Origin: Caldifarciminota bacterium
Lineage (GTDB): Bacteria > Hydrothermota > Tepidihabitantia > Tepidihabitantales > CAIPLT01
Assembly (NCBI GenBank): GCA_903865935.1
Contig: CAIPLT010000014.1
Span: 1-47,417, forward strand
Length of the DNA stretch: 47,417 nt
Reading direction: 5' to 3'
Under the pieces are notes generated by a model. It saw only the letters and a list, made by a program, of their open reading frames with translations, did not search any database and was not told where the DNA came from. Numbering within the stretch: position 1 is the stretch's first letter; each line of letters begins with the position of its first letter. Shown here one piece after another: positions 1-7,856 of the stretch. A program made the translations under genes and the position numbers.

Positions 1-2
1 GG

Positions 3-734
3 GTAATCGAGCTTAATCTCAATAATGTCAATTTTACCGATGAAATATCTCACCCCAAAGCAAGAAAAGAAATCGCTAAATATATTCAAAAACATAAAAT
101 TGCCCTTCAATTCCACGCTTTGGAGGGGTTGACTTTTTTTATTCCTGAAAAAGATGCCCAGAAGTTTATCATCAAGTCGATTTCGAAAACTTTGGGCTAT
201 GCGTCAGAAATTGGCGCAAAACGTGTTACATTGCATCTCGGTATTGACATGAGCTTTGGTATGACCGCGCAAAAACTTAAGACTTATGAAGTTTATCCTG
301 ATTACTTCAACAATTTAATATATGATGCCCTTAAAAATCTGAAAAAGAATATTCCGGGCAATGTTTTTCTCTGTCTGGAAAATGTTGGTGGATTTCGTTA
401 TCCGTTTGTGTTAGATATGACACCAAAGTTTCTCGGCGGGAGATTTGGTTTAACTTTGGATATTGGCCATATCAACCGATTCAAAGGTCAGGAAAAAACA
501 CGCGAATATAATTTCTTCTATAATAACCGTAAATATATCAAGAACTGTCACATTCACGATAATAACGGTGAATGGGACCAGCATAATATTATCGGTGAGG
601 GTAATATTGATTATAAACCATATTTTGAATTCTTGGCTGATTCAGACACTAACTATATTTTTGAAGTCCGACCCAAAGAATCAGCAATGGAATGCATTAA
701 ACGGTTTGACCGATTATTTTCGCACCACAAATAA
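3..734 (+). CDS. Sugar phosphate isomerase/epimerase-like TIM-barrel protein, 5' end cut by the window
   Basis: The frame is open from base 3 to the stop at 732-734. The first bases already encode protein in this frame, so the gene starts outside the window; the TTG at 120 is internal. The visible 243 residues look like the xylose-isomerase-like / AP endonuclease family 2 barrel. A LHLGID strand is followed by a CLENVG strand with the typical metal-ligand Glu, then LDIGH, HIHDNNG with the downstream GEGNIDY, and a final FEVRP with the last acidic ligand. These spaced acidic and His residues normally bind a divalent metal in sugar isomerases and epimerases. The substrate cannot be told from sequence. 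It is followed 76 bases later by a separately promoted exported-protein gene, so it ends its own transcript. Confidence 0.8.
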   Translation, partial: VIELNLNNVNFTDEISHPKARKEIAKYIQKHKIALQFHALEGLTFFIPEKDAQKFIIKSISKTLGYASEIGAKRVTLHLGIDMSFGMTAQKLKTYEVYPDYFNNLIYDALKNLKKNIPGNVFLCLENVGGFRYPFVLDMTPKFLGGRFGLTLDIGHINRFKGQEKTREYNFFYNNRKYIKNCHIHDNNGEWDQHNIIGEGNIDYKPYFEFLADSDTNYIFEVRPKESAMECIKRFDRLFSHHK

Positions 735-756
735 GCAAAAACCCACAAATTATTCC

Positions 757-784
757 TTGACAACAATAACATTATTGATATATT
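757..784 (+). promoter_or_regulatory. Sigma-70-like promoter of the BNR-repeat gene
   Basis: TTGACA at 757-762, a 16 bp spacer, then TATATT at 779-784. The predicted start near 791 gives a leader of about 19 bases, which contains the GGGGGA ribosome binding site at 800-805. Confidence 0.7.
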
Positions 785-809
785 AACTTCATTGTGATTG
801 GGGGATATA

Positions 810-2276
810 ATGAAATCTTATAAGATACTGTTTCTTTTTATTTTTTTTAGTATTTTGTTGAATTCAAAGGTTTTTGCACAATGGGAACCAGATCAAAGAT
901 TAACTAATACTGCCGGCAATTCATTTTTAGCCAATAATAATGCCTGGAATATTGCTGCATCTGGTGATTCAATTCATGTAATTTATATTGAGTATCAAAG
1001 CGGAAATTCACAGATTTATTACACTTGTTCTTATAATGCTGGTTTGAATTGGAACACCCCGGTTATGCTTAGTCAAGGTCCTTGCGATATTCTAAATTAT
1101 ACATTAGCCGTATCTGGTTCAACGGTTCATGTGGTCTGGATAAATAATATGGATAATCGATTGATTTATCGTCGATCGACCAATGCCGGTATTACTTGGG
1201 AACAGGAAGATACAATTGTTTATCCTGGTGTACAAAATGTTGGTGAACCTTGTCTCGCTGCATCGGGTAATAATGTTTATTTAGTTTATACTCATAACCC
1301 TGCGAGTGGATATAATGTTGATTTATTTTTTATCACTTCGACGAATGGTGGTGTATCCTGGAGCGCGGCTCAACGATTAACTTATGATACAAATAATATT
1401 ATGGACGGCGCTCCATCAATTGCGGTTAGTGGTAATATTTTGCATCTGATTTGGGGACGCGTCTCTAATCCATCTAATTGGCACCGAAGAGTTCTCTACT
1501 TGCGCTCAACCAATAATGGTGCATCTTGGGAACCAGAACGATATATTACCACTGATACCGTCTCTCAATCACAACCCTGCATTGCAGCCAGCGGGAATTA
1601 TGTTCATGCGGTCTGGATGGACACACGTAATGATACTCTGCAGATTTTTTACCGTTTGTCTCAGGATAACGGCATTAACTGGCAGCCGGAGATTCCCCTG
1701 ACTCATAATATAATAATGGCTGATTATCAGACCATCGCTGCAATCGGTAGAAATGTTCATGTTGCCTGGCGAGATTACCGCTTCAGTAACCAATGGCATA
1801 TCGGATATCGGCGTTCAATGGATAATGGTCAAACCTGGCAGCCAGACACATTTTTCTACGACGCATTTCATCAGGAAAGTCCTTCAATCGCAGTTGCCGG
1901 CACAAAAGTGCATCTTATCTGGATTGATAACCGAGCTGGTAACTGGGAAATTTATTACAAACGGAATCCGACTGGTAGCGGAATCGAAGAACCTGAGCAT
2001 AGCTTGTTACATCCTACCACTTCGCCATTTGAAATCTACCCAAACCCAGCAAAATCTTTGGCTACTATTCACTATTCGCTTTCTACTAATAGTATAGTTT
2101 CAATGCAATTGTATGATGTGTCAGGAAAATTTATTAAGACTTTAAGTAAAGAATCGCAGACGGCAGGTGATTATTCAAAGTTACTAAATACCAAAAACCT
2201 TTCTGCTGGTGTTTACTTTATAACTTTACGGAGTAAGTCTGATAAAATTGTTCGAAGACTTGTGATTTGCCGATAG
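810..2276 (+). CDS. Secreted BNR/Asp-box propeller protein with C-terminal sorting domain
   Basis: I chose the ATG at 810 (488 aa) over the TTG at 798 because GGGGGA at 800-805 is a correctly spaced ribosome binding site. Residues 1-24 are a signal peptide (lysine near the start, hydrophobic core, VFAQ cleavage region). The body carries six Asp-box-like motifs of the type S-x-N-x-G-x-x-W (for example RSTNNGASWE and SMDNGQTWQ), so a six-bladed sialidase-like propeller is likely. Catalytic sialidase residues were not identified, so a binding role is as likely as hydrolysis. After a GIEEP linker, the last 80 or so residues (PFEIYPNPAKS to the end) match the type IX secretion (Por) sorting domain. 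The protein should be exported and surface-attached or released. Confidence 0.85.
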   Translation: MKSYKILFLFIFFSILLNSKVFAQWEPDQRLTNTAGNSFLANNNAWNIAASGDSIHVIYIEYQSGNSQIYYTCSYNAGLNWNTPVMLSQGPCDILNYTLAVSGSTVHVVWINNMDNRLIYRRSTNAGITWEQEDTIVYPGVQNVGEPCLAASGNNVYLVYTHNPASGYNVDLFFITSTNGGVSWSAAQRLTYDTNNIMDGAPSIAVSGNILHLIWGRVSNPSNWHRRVLYLRSTNNGASWEPERYITTDTVSQSQPCIAASGNYVHAVWMDTRNDTLQIFYRLSQDNGINWQPEIPLTHNIIMADYQTIAAIGRNVHVAWRDYRFSNQWHIGYRRSMDNGQTWQPDTFFYDAFHQESPSIAVAGTKVHLIWIDNRAGNWEIYYKRNPTGSGIEEPEHSLLHPTTSPFEIYPNPAKSLATIHYSLSTNSIVSMQLYDVSGKFIKTLSKESQTAGDYSKLLNTKNLSAGVYFITLRSKSDKIVRRLVICR

Positions 2277-2317
2277 AAAAATAACCACTAATTCAATAAT
2301 CACTCTTTCTATCAACT

Positions 2318-4351
2318 TTATTCTGACCGAAGTTGTTTAATCGCATCGAAAATCTGAGATGTAATTCCAAAAGACAACTTCAATTGTTCTATCGGTATGA
2401 CTTTTTCCATATAATCTAAGGTCGCAAGACAATCAGTTTTCTTTCCGGTCTCCTTTTCGCTCTGAGCAAGAGCAATAAAGGCAGATAGATAATTTAAAGC
2501 CATATTCTGCGTTACACCATCAACATAAACTCTTTTGTCAGCAAATCCTCGATATAAGTATCGATGAAAAAGATTCTCTTTCATTTTATCAATATTTGTT
2601 GGAAAAGATTTGGTTGGTACAACCCGATTCGATAAACCCTCAAGACAAAAATAGGACTGGAGCCAGGGAATATTCCTTGCATCAACGGTAGTTGCAAAAT
2701 AAATTGGTTTTTGCCAGTTATTATTCTTAAGTATATCCAAAACAATTTGGTCTTGGACAAGCAGATATGCACCACCCATTGTTGGAGATATTTTGATTGA
2801 TAATTTATCTTGAGTCAACACATCTTTTGGTAAGTTAAAATCGACGTCCTTATTTATGAATATAGCTATTGTTGAATCTCGCCATTTTATCACTCTCAAA
2901 TCGTCGATTTCTAATTCTGATAATTTTATTGGAAATAAAGAATCTCTACTCATAACTTCTTTTATAAACCAGTTTGTATTAATAAGTGGTATATTTAATA
3001 CGGCAATGTCTTTTCTAAAATTCTCCGAATATTGTAAACACCATAAAGGAAATGTATCGTTATCACCATTGGTTAAGATTATTGCATGTTCGGGAAGTCC
3101 GATGAGCATATTTCGAGCATAGTCTTCAGCAAAATAATTACGTGAAGCATCCATTGTGTAATAATTACTTACCAGATACCTTATTGGTACATAAATTGAG
3201 ATTATAACAACTACGGCCTTTGCGAGTGGTTTTAAAATGTTACGTAACTTCATAGCTAAGTAAAACAATGTTGCAATACCATAGCAGATCCATAATGCAA
3301 AGAAGATGAAAGATGGTATATAATGCCGGTCCATTGTCCGAAAATAATCTGCTGACGTATTAAAATAAATCACCGCCCCAATACTCGCTAAGAGGAAGAA
3401 AATCAGGAACCCCAAAGCTTTTTTCCAATCGCGATAAAAATGCCGAGTCATACCGATAATTCCAAGTGCAAGAGGTAAAAATGTAAAATTAGATATGAAC
3501 ATTTTTAGATAGTCCATAATTTGAACCTTAAAAAATGGCGCTTTTCTTGGTAAAAGATTTATCAGCCATCCACCGCCATAAGATTTCAGTGTAACATAAT
3601 CCCAAAATCGCGATATTGTATTTGGATTACCAAAATTCAGGAATGGATTTCTTAATGCCATTGGAATCAAAATCAGCTGAAAAGAAAACCCAATAAGAAA
3701 ACCAATAATTAAGACAAGCCAGGTTTTATATGATTTAAATACTTCAACTTTTCTTAAACCAATCCATAAGAAGACACCGGGGAGTAATAAAATATTTGTT
3801 CTATGCACACAAAAATCTAGACCCAACAACAAAAAGATTAGAAAAATCCAACCAAACGCAGCTCTTTGTTCAGCCCGTTTCCACCACCCTAAAAGGGCTA
3901 AAATGATAAAAATCGTGAACAACGCTGTCAAAGTATAAGGTGTAAAATGACGGGCATAATCCCAAAAAGTTTTGCTGAACGCAAAAATTAGCCCACCCAT
4001 AATCACCGCAAATAATGATGCGATATTTGTGATTCTATCTTCTCTGATTGTCTTAAAGGCAATGTAAGATAAAAGTGATACGGTTATCGAAGACATTATT
4101 ACTGTTAATATATTCAATCTAAAAGTCAATGAGTGGGCGAATGGAATTTTCGATACAGCCCAACCAATAAGAGTTAGTATTAATGAACCGGGCGGTGGTT
4201 CGACGCCCAGTGTTGCTGCAGCTAAAGTATATCTTGCACTATCCCACCATGTGAACGCTCTGAAAGCTGTCAAATAATAGACGATAAATGATAGAACACC
4301 AACTAATATAATAAAAACCCAATTATAGTTTAATTTATAATGTTCGTTCAT
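2318..4351 (-). CDS. DUF2723 membrane protein, putative protein O-mannosyltransferase-like (GT-C)
   Basis: This is a 677-residue multi-pass membrane protein (about 10-12 hydrophobic segments) with a soluble C-terminal part. The first-loop motif WWDSARYTLAAATLGVEPPP and the later NGDNDTFPLWCLQ segment are characteristic of DUF2723. That family includes TMEM260, a eukaryotic protein O-mannosyltransferase, so transfer of a lipid-linked sugar to exported proteins is a reasonable inference. Family members usually have Asp-x-Gly-Glu and HPPG in the first loop; here these read DSAR and EPPPG, so one usual acidic residue is missing. The ATG at 4351 has AAGGAG upstream. An in-frame ATG at 4366 lies exactly six bases after the -10 box and would add five residues; both starts may be used. 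It faces the BNR gene tail to tail. Confidence 0.8.
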   Translation of the reverse strand: MNEHYKLNYNWVFIILVGVLSFIVYYLTAFRAFTWWDSARYTLAAATLGVEPPPGSLILTLIGWAVSKIPFAHSLTFRLNILTVIMSSITVSLLSYIAFKTIREDRITNIASLFAVIMGGLIFAFSKTFWDYARHFTPYTLTALFTIFIILALLGWWKRAEQRAAFGWIFLIFLLLGLDFCVHRTNILLLPGVFLWIGLRKVEVFKSYKTWLVLIIGFLIGFSFQLILIPMALRNPFLNFGNPNTISRFWDYVTLKSYGGGWLINLLPRKAPFFKVQIMDYLKMFISNFTFLPLALGIIGMTRHFYRDWKKALGFLIFFLLASIGAVIYFNTSADYFRTMDRHYIPSFIFFALWICYGIATLFYLAMKLRNILKPLAKAVVVIISIYVPIRYLVSNYYTMDASRNYFAEDYARNMLIGLPEHAIILTNGDNDTFPLWCLQYSENFRKDIAVLNIPLINTNWFIKEVMSRDSLFPIKLSELEIDDLRVIKWRDSTIAIFINKDVDFNLPKDVLTQDKLSIKISPTMGGAYLLVQDQIVLDILKNNNWQKPIYFATTVDARNIPWLQSYFCLEGLSNRVVPTKSFPTNIDKMKENLFHRYLYRGFADKRVYVDGVTQNMALNYLSAFIALAQSEKETGKKTDCLATLDYMEKVIPIEQLKLSFGITSQIFDAIKQLRSE

Positions 4352-4372
4352 TTTAACTCCTTCCATAAATGC

Positions 4373-4400
4373 ATAATATAATCAAAGTTATAAATGTCAA
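4373..4400 (-). promoter_or_regulatory. Promoter of the DUF2723 gene
   Basis: On the minus strand, TTGACA (4400-4395), a 16 bp spacer, TATTAT (4378-4373), then six bases to the ATG at 4366. The predicted +1 is the A of that ATG. A Shine-Dalgarno site and a second ATG follow 15 bases later. Confidence 0.75.
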
Positions 4401-4412
4401 TAATATTCAACC

Positions 4413-4440
4413 TTGACTTTTATTTTTCTCGGATTAACCT
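4413..4440 (+). promoter_or_regulatory. Promoter of the glmU-like operon, leaderless geometry
   Basis: TTGACT at 4413-4418, a 16 bp spacer, a weak -10 TAACCT at 4435-4440, then six bases to the ATG at 4447. It lies back to back with the DUF2723 promoter. The weak -10 lowers confidence, but the spacing matches several other genes in the window. Confidence 0.5.
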
Positions 4441-4446
4441 TTACTA

Positions 4447-5616
4447 ATGATATTTCTCTATGAGGATGAATTATATAAAAACTTCCTTCCATTAGTTTAT
4501 TTACGCCCGATCTTTAATTTATACTGTGGTCGCTTATCGCTTTATCAGAAAATTAGGAAGCTCTATCACAATGAGCAACTAAACTTTTTAGTACGTCCGC
4601 TACTCGAAAACTACGTGCAAGAAAACTATTCAAATGGTACGGTCAATGACATTCCTAAAAATGATAGTATCTCTCTATTCATATCGGCAAGGACAATACT
4701 AAAACAAAATATCGATGTTGCGGGAAAAGAAGAAATATTTATTAACAGAGAAAATGAAATAATTGGATTTCGAGTAAAAAATTCAAGAATCAAACAAATT
4801 CCGATAAACATAAGAACTATTCTAAATTGGAAACTACCAAAAAGACAAGTCAACGCGATTTCTGCAAAATATCTCTGGAACTTAATTGAATTAAATTCAC
4901 AAGAATTAATATCAGATTTTTCTAGCTTTAAAAATCTTGGTAAAATAAGCAAACACGCATTTATTTGGGGTGATATTGAGAAACTTTATTTAGGTCGTGA
5001 TGCGGAAATTGAAGCAGGGTCAGTTATTGATTTAAGACAGGGACCTATTTATATTGATGACAATGTAAAAGTACTTGCTTTATCAAAAATTGTTGGTCCT
5101 TCTTATATCGGTAATAACTCGATCATTGACCAGGTAAAAATTACTGGTGGTACAACTATAGGTGCAAATTGCCGAGTATCGGGTGAAGTAGAGTCATCAA
5201 TCTTTCAAGGATGTATCAATAAACACCATTATGGATTTATTGGTCATTCTTATATTGGTGAATGGGTAAATCTCGGAGCAGGAACAACTAATTCTGATTT
5301 AAAGAATAACTATTCTTCGGTAAAAGTACATCTCGGTAAAAAAGAAATTGATAGTGGACAAACTAAAGTTGGCTGCTATATCGGTGACCATTCCAAAACT
5401 GCAATTGGTACAATGATTCCAACCGGTGCAGTAATCGGGATTTTTGCCAATGTCCTCGAATCATCTAAATTAATACGAGATTTTTATTGGTCAAAAGGTA
5501 AACGCTGGCAAATAGAGCAGGCATTAAATACTGCCAAATCTGTAATGTTGCGCAGAGATAAAATATTAACAAGAGCTGAAGAATCTCTGATAAGAAAACT
5601 TTATAAAATAAAATAA
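4447..5616 (+). CDS. GlmU-family protein: putative sugar nucleotidyltransferase / acetyltransferase
   Basis: This 389-residue protein resembles the alternative (Bacteroidetes-type) GlmU family. A reduced nucleotidyltransferase-like N-terminal part (the LPLVYLRPIFNL segment near residue 15) precedes a left-handed beta-helix acetyltransferase domain from about residue 170, with hexapeptide repeats. Its C-terminal GEWVNLGAGTTNSDLKNNYS motif is the family's acyltransferase signature. The expected role is conversion of glucosamine-1-phosphate to UDP-GlcNAc in the cytoplasm. glmM and glmS lie at 37.8-41 kb, so all three steps from fructose-6-phosphate are in the window. No Shine-Dalgarno site precedes the ATG, but a promoter sits six bases upstream, suggesting a leaderless mRNA. 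The stop overlaps the next start by one base (TAATG). Confidence 0.8.
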   Translation: MIFLYEDELYKNFLPLVYLRPIFNLYCGRLSLYQKIRKLYHNEQLNFLVRPLLENYVQENYSNGTVNDIPKNDSISLFISARTILKQNIDVAGKEEIFINRENEIIGFRVKNSRIKQIPINIRTILNWKLPKRQVNAISAKYLWNLIELNSQELISDFSSFKNLGKISKHAFIWGDIEKLYLGRDAEIEAGSVIDLRQGPIYIDDNVKVLALSKIVGPSYIGNNSIIDQVKITGGTTIGANCRVSGEVESSIFQGCINKHHYGFIGHSYIGEWVNLGAGTTNSDLKNNYSSVKVHLGKKEIDSGQTKVGCYIGDHSKTAIGTMIPTGAVIGIFANVLESSKLIRDFYWSKGKRWQIEQALNTAKSVMLRRDKILTRAEESLIRKLYKIK

Positions 5617-6692
5617 TGTCAAAGATACTATTTCCTTTTACTGCCTTTGTTAACCAGGAAGATTTAAAACTTGCCTTGCTATTAAATATTATTAATCCAA
5701 AAATTGGTGGTTTACTCATCAAGGGAGCAAAGGGGACCGGAAAAAGTTCTTTTGTTTATTCTCTGCCCGATATTTTACCGGAAATAGAAGTATCCGAGGA
5801 TTGTCAGTTTAACTGTAATCCTAATGACCAAACCAATTTATGTAGTGAATGCCAAAACAAGACCAATCTGACAATAAAAAACCGTCCAATGAAAGTGATC
5901 ACTCTTCCGCTAGGAACAACTGAAGACCGTTTAATTGGTTCATTGAATATCGAACAGATAATGACTAAAGGTATTCGAGCTTTGCAACCCGGTATTTTGG
6001 CAATGGCAAATCAAAATATTTTATATATAGATGAAATTAATCTTTTACCTGACCATATCACTGACGATATCCTTGATGCCGCTGCATCTGGTTGGAATAC
6101 GATTGAACGGGACAACATTTCGGTAACTCATCCGGCACGTTTTATTCTGGTTGGCAGTATGAATCCGGAAGAAGGCGAACTAAGACCGCAAATCTTGGAC
6201 CGTTTAGCACTTTCCGTCGAAGCCAAGACAATTAAGGATGAAACCGAGCGGGTCGGAGTTATAAAACGTAACCTGCTCTTTGAGAATGACCCGATCGGAT
6301 TTAGCAAAATGTTCGCAACTGAACAGGAAACACTGAAACAAAAAATCACTAAGGCTAAAGCATTATTACCAAATATTACTTTCTCTGAATCTTTGCTAAG
6401 TGCAGTTGCTGCTGGTTGTGCTAAGCTTGAAGTTGACGGGATGCGTCCGGATGTAATCATCAGCAAGACCGCGTTGACTATCGCAGCATATGACAATCGA
6501 ACTACTGTCGCTGAAGATGATATCCTAAAGGCATCAATTTTAACTTTAAGCCACCGAACCAGAAAAGGTGGTTTTCAACAACCAGCAACCAAAGACGAAA
6601 TTGAGAGTGCCTTCCACCAGACCTTAACCAAATATCGCGGCCAAAAAGAAGACTCTTTCAAGGTCAGTGAAACTCAAGATAAAAAAAAATAG
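5616..6692 (+). CDS. Magnesium/cobalt chelatase ChlI-like AAA+ ATPase
   Basis: 358 residues. The Walker A motif is GAKGTGKSS (residues 37-45), Walker B is ILYIDEINLL, and the following DDILDAAASGW and GSMNPEEGELRPQILDR segments are the ChlI/BchI signature with sensor and arginine-finger regions. A four-Cys cluster (CQFNC...CSEC, residues about 68-85) sits before the PLGTTEDRLIGSLN segment, as in bacterial chelatase ATPases. The protein should energise metal insertion together with a VWA partner and a large catalytic subunit. No large subunit (ChlH/CobN) is in the window. Translation is probably coupled to the upstream GlmU-like gene through TAATG. The frame ends in A9-TAG, and the VWA gene continues in the -1 frame, so this may be the unshifted product of a single chlD-type gene. 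Confidence 0.85.
   Translation: MSKILFPFTAFVNQEDLKLALLLNIINPKIGGLLIKGAKGTGKSSFVYSLPDILPEIEVSEDCQFNCNPNDQTNLCSECQNKTNLTIKNRPMKVITLPLGTTEDRLIGSLNIEQIMTKGIRALQPGILAMANQNILYIDEINLLPDHITDDILDAAASGWNTIERDNISVTHPARFILVGSMNPEEGELRPQILDRLALSVEAKTIKDETERVGVIKRNLLFENDPIGFSKMFATEQETLKQKITKAKALLPNITFSESLLSAVAAGCAKLEVDGMRPDVIISKTALTIAAYDNRTTVAEDDILKASILTLSHRTRKGGFQQPATKDEIESAFHQTLTKYRGQKEDSFKVSETQDKKK
6681..6689 (+). other. Candidate -1 programmed frameshift site (A9)
   Basis: Nine consecutive A residues stand directly before the TAG stop of the ChlI-like frame. A -1 slip places the ribosome in the VWA frame, which is open from 6683 to 7780. A 7 bp AU-rich stem (6690-6696 with 6707-6713) begins at the stop codon. 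An AAGG lies about 20 bases upstream, too far to be a convincing internal Shine-Dalgarno stimulator. Confidence 0.55.
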
Positions 6693-6781
6693 TTTTATAC
6701 CTAAAAAAAACTAAGAGACCAAAACGTAAGAGAAAATTCAAATTATCTTTCCTACAAGCTCCTTTTGTCGATGTCCATCTA

Positions 6782-7780
6782 GTGGATGTTCGAAGAATCT
6801 TTAGTACCCTCAGAAATTTCATTACCGGATTTAATCTTGAATCACAAATCAAAAATCCAAAAGTAAAAGCATATTTAGGACGACATCAACATTCGCAATT
6901 GTCAAGTGACCGCGGACGCAGACTTAATACTACCCCCTATCAGGAAGGTTTTGCACCATTAGCAATAATCCCAACAATTAAATCCGCGGTGATGACTGGT
7001 CATTACAATATTACTAACCATAAACTGACTTTAAGTAGAGAAGATTTAAAAATATGGCAGATGCATGCCAAAGTTTCAATGACACTTGTCCTAATTATTG
7101 ATGCCAGCGCTTCAACACGTCATTTCTTAAGAGTAATCGCGCACACCCTTGCTTTACTCTATCGCGATGCCTATCGCAAAAAAGATAAGATTGGTCTTAT
7201 TATATTTAAAGAAAACGAAGCGCAGATTTTAATTCACCCAACTCGAAATTATCAACTTGTGCTCGGTTCGTTGGTCAGGATTGAGCCATCGGGCTGGACT
7301 CCTTTGGCATCCGGTTTAGAAAAAGCATATACCACATTAAAAGAAGAATTGAGAAGAGAGCGAGAAATGCTACCTTGTGCAGTTTTAGTGAGTGACTGCT
7401 TTCCTGAACCATTAACTCACAAATATCCCACTCTCTTTGAAGAACCCGCTTATCAGGATGTCTTAAGAATCGCCAATCTTTACCAACGAGAGAAAATTCC
7501 GATTGTCGTTATCAATCCTTATCATAACTTAAACGACGAAAAGTTAAATCACGGCACAAAACTGGGATTATCAATTGCCCGAATTTCAAATGGAAAATAT
7601 TTTGGCGTACCAAAAGACGAAGCAGACAACTTCAGTCGTGGAGTGATGTCACAAGGATTAATCAAGAAATATGCAAGCAAGATTGGTGGTATTTTTGACG
7701 AAGTAAAACTGGATAGCTTTCAAACCTACCGAATCCCGGGTATCTCACAGGATGACCAAACTAAACGACAGGTTGTGTAG
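6782..7780 (+). CDS. ChlD-like VWA-domain protein, probably made as a -1 frameshift extension of the ATPase
   Basis: The VWA domain has the MIDAS motif DASAS (residues 107-111 counted from the GTG at 6782), the conserved Thr in SGWTPLASG and the Asp in LVSDCFPE. Together these mark a metal-dependent adhesion site typical of ChlD/BchD/CobT-type chelatase subunits. The only usable start in this frame is the GTG at 6782, which has no Shine-Dalgarno site. The frame is open back to 6683 and encodes a very basic linker (KRPKRKRKFK). Translation by -1 slippage at 6681-6689 would give a fusion of about 721 residues, a size near normal for full-length ChlD. Alternatives are a separate GTG-started subunit, or a sequencing error in the A run. 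It would act with the ATPase ring in metal chelation or a related remodelling reaction. Confidence 0.8.
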   Translation: MDVRRIFSTLRNFITGFNLESQIKNPKVKAYLGRHQHSQLSSDRGRRLNTTPYQEGFAPLAIIPTIKSAVMTGHYNITNHKLTLSREDLKIWQMHAKVSMTLVLIIDASASTRHFLRVIAHTLALLYRDAYRKKDKIGLIIFKENEAQILIHPTRNYQLVLGSLVRIEPSGWTPLASGLEKAYTTLKEELRREREMLPCAVLVSDCFPEPLTHKYPTLFEEPAYQDVLRIANLYQREKIPIVVINPYHNLNDEKLNHGTKLGLSIARISNGKYFGVPKDEADNFSRGVMSQGLIKKYASKIGGIFDEVKLDSFQTYRIPGISQDDQTKRQVV

Positions 7781-7821
7781 TGTCAATTATCTTATTTTAA
7801 TTTATCTCTGATAAATAATCT

Positions 7822-7850
7822 TTGACATTAAATAATTAATATCGTATAAT
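7822..7850 (+). promoter_or_regulatory. Perfect-consensus sigma-70 promoter of the radical SAM gene
   Basis: TTGACA at 7822-7827, a 17 bp spacer and TATAAT at 7845-7850. The predicted +1 is the A at 7857, exactly where homology places the first codon of the radical SAM protein (there an ACG). Confidence 0.85.
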
Positions 7851-7856
7851 TTAGAT

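Noticed and set aside
798-809. TTG start four codons upstream for the BNR protein
   Set aside because: The GGGGGA site is correctly spaced for the ATG at 810 and would lie inside the longer frame.
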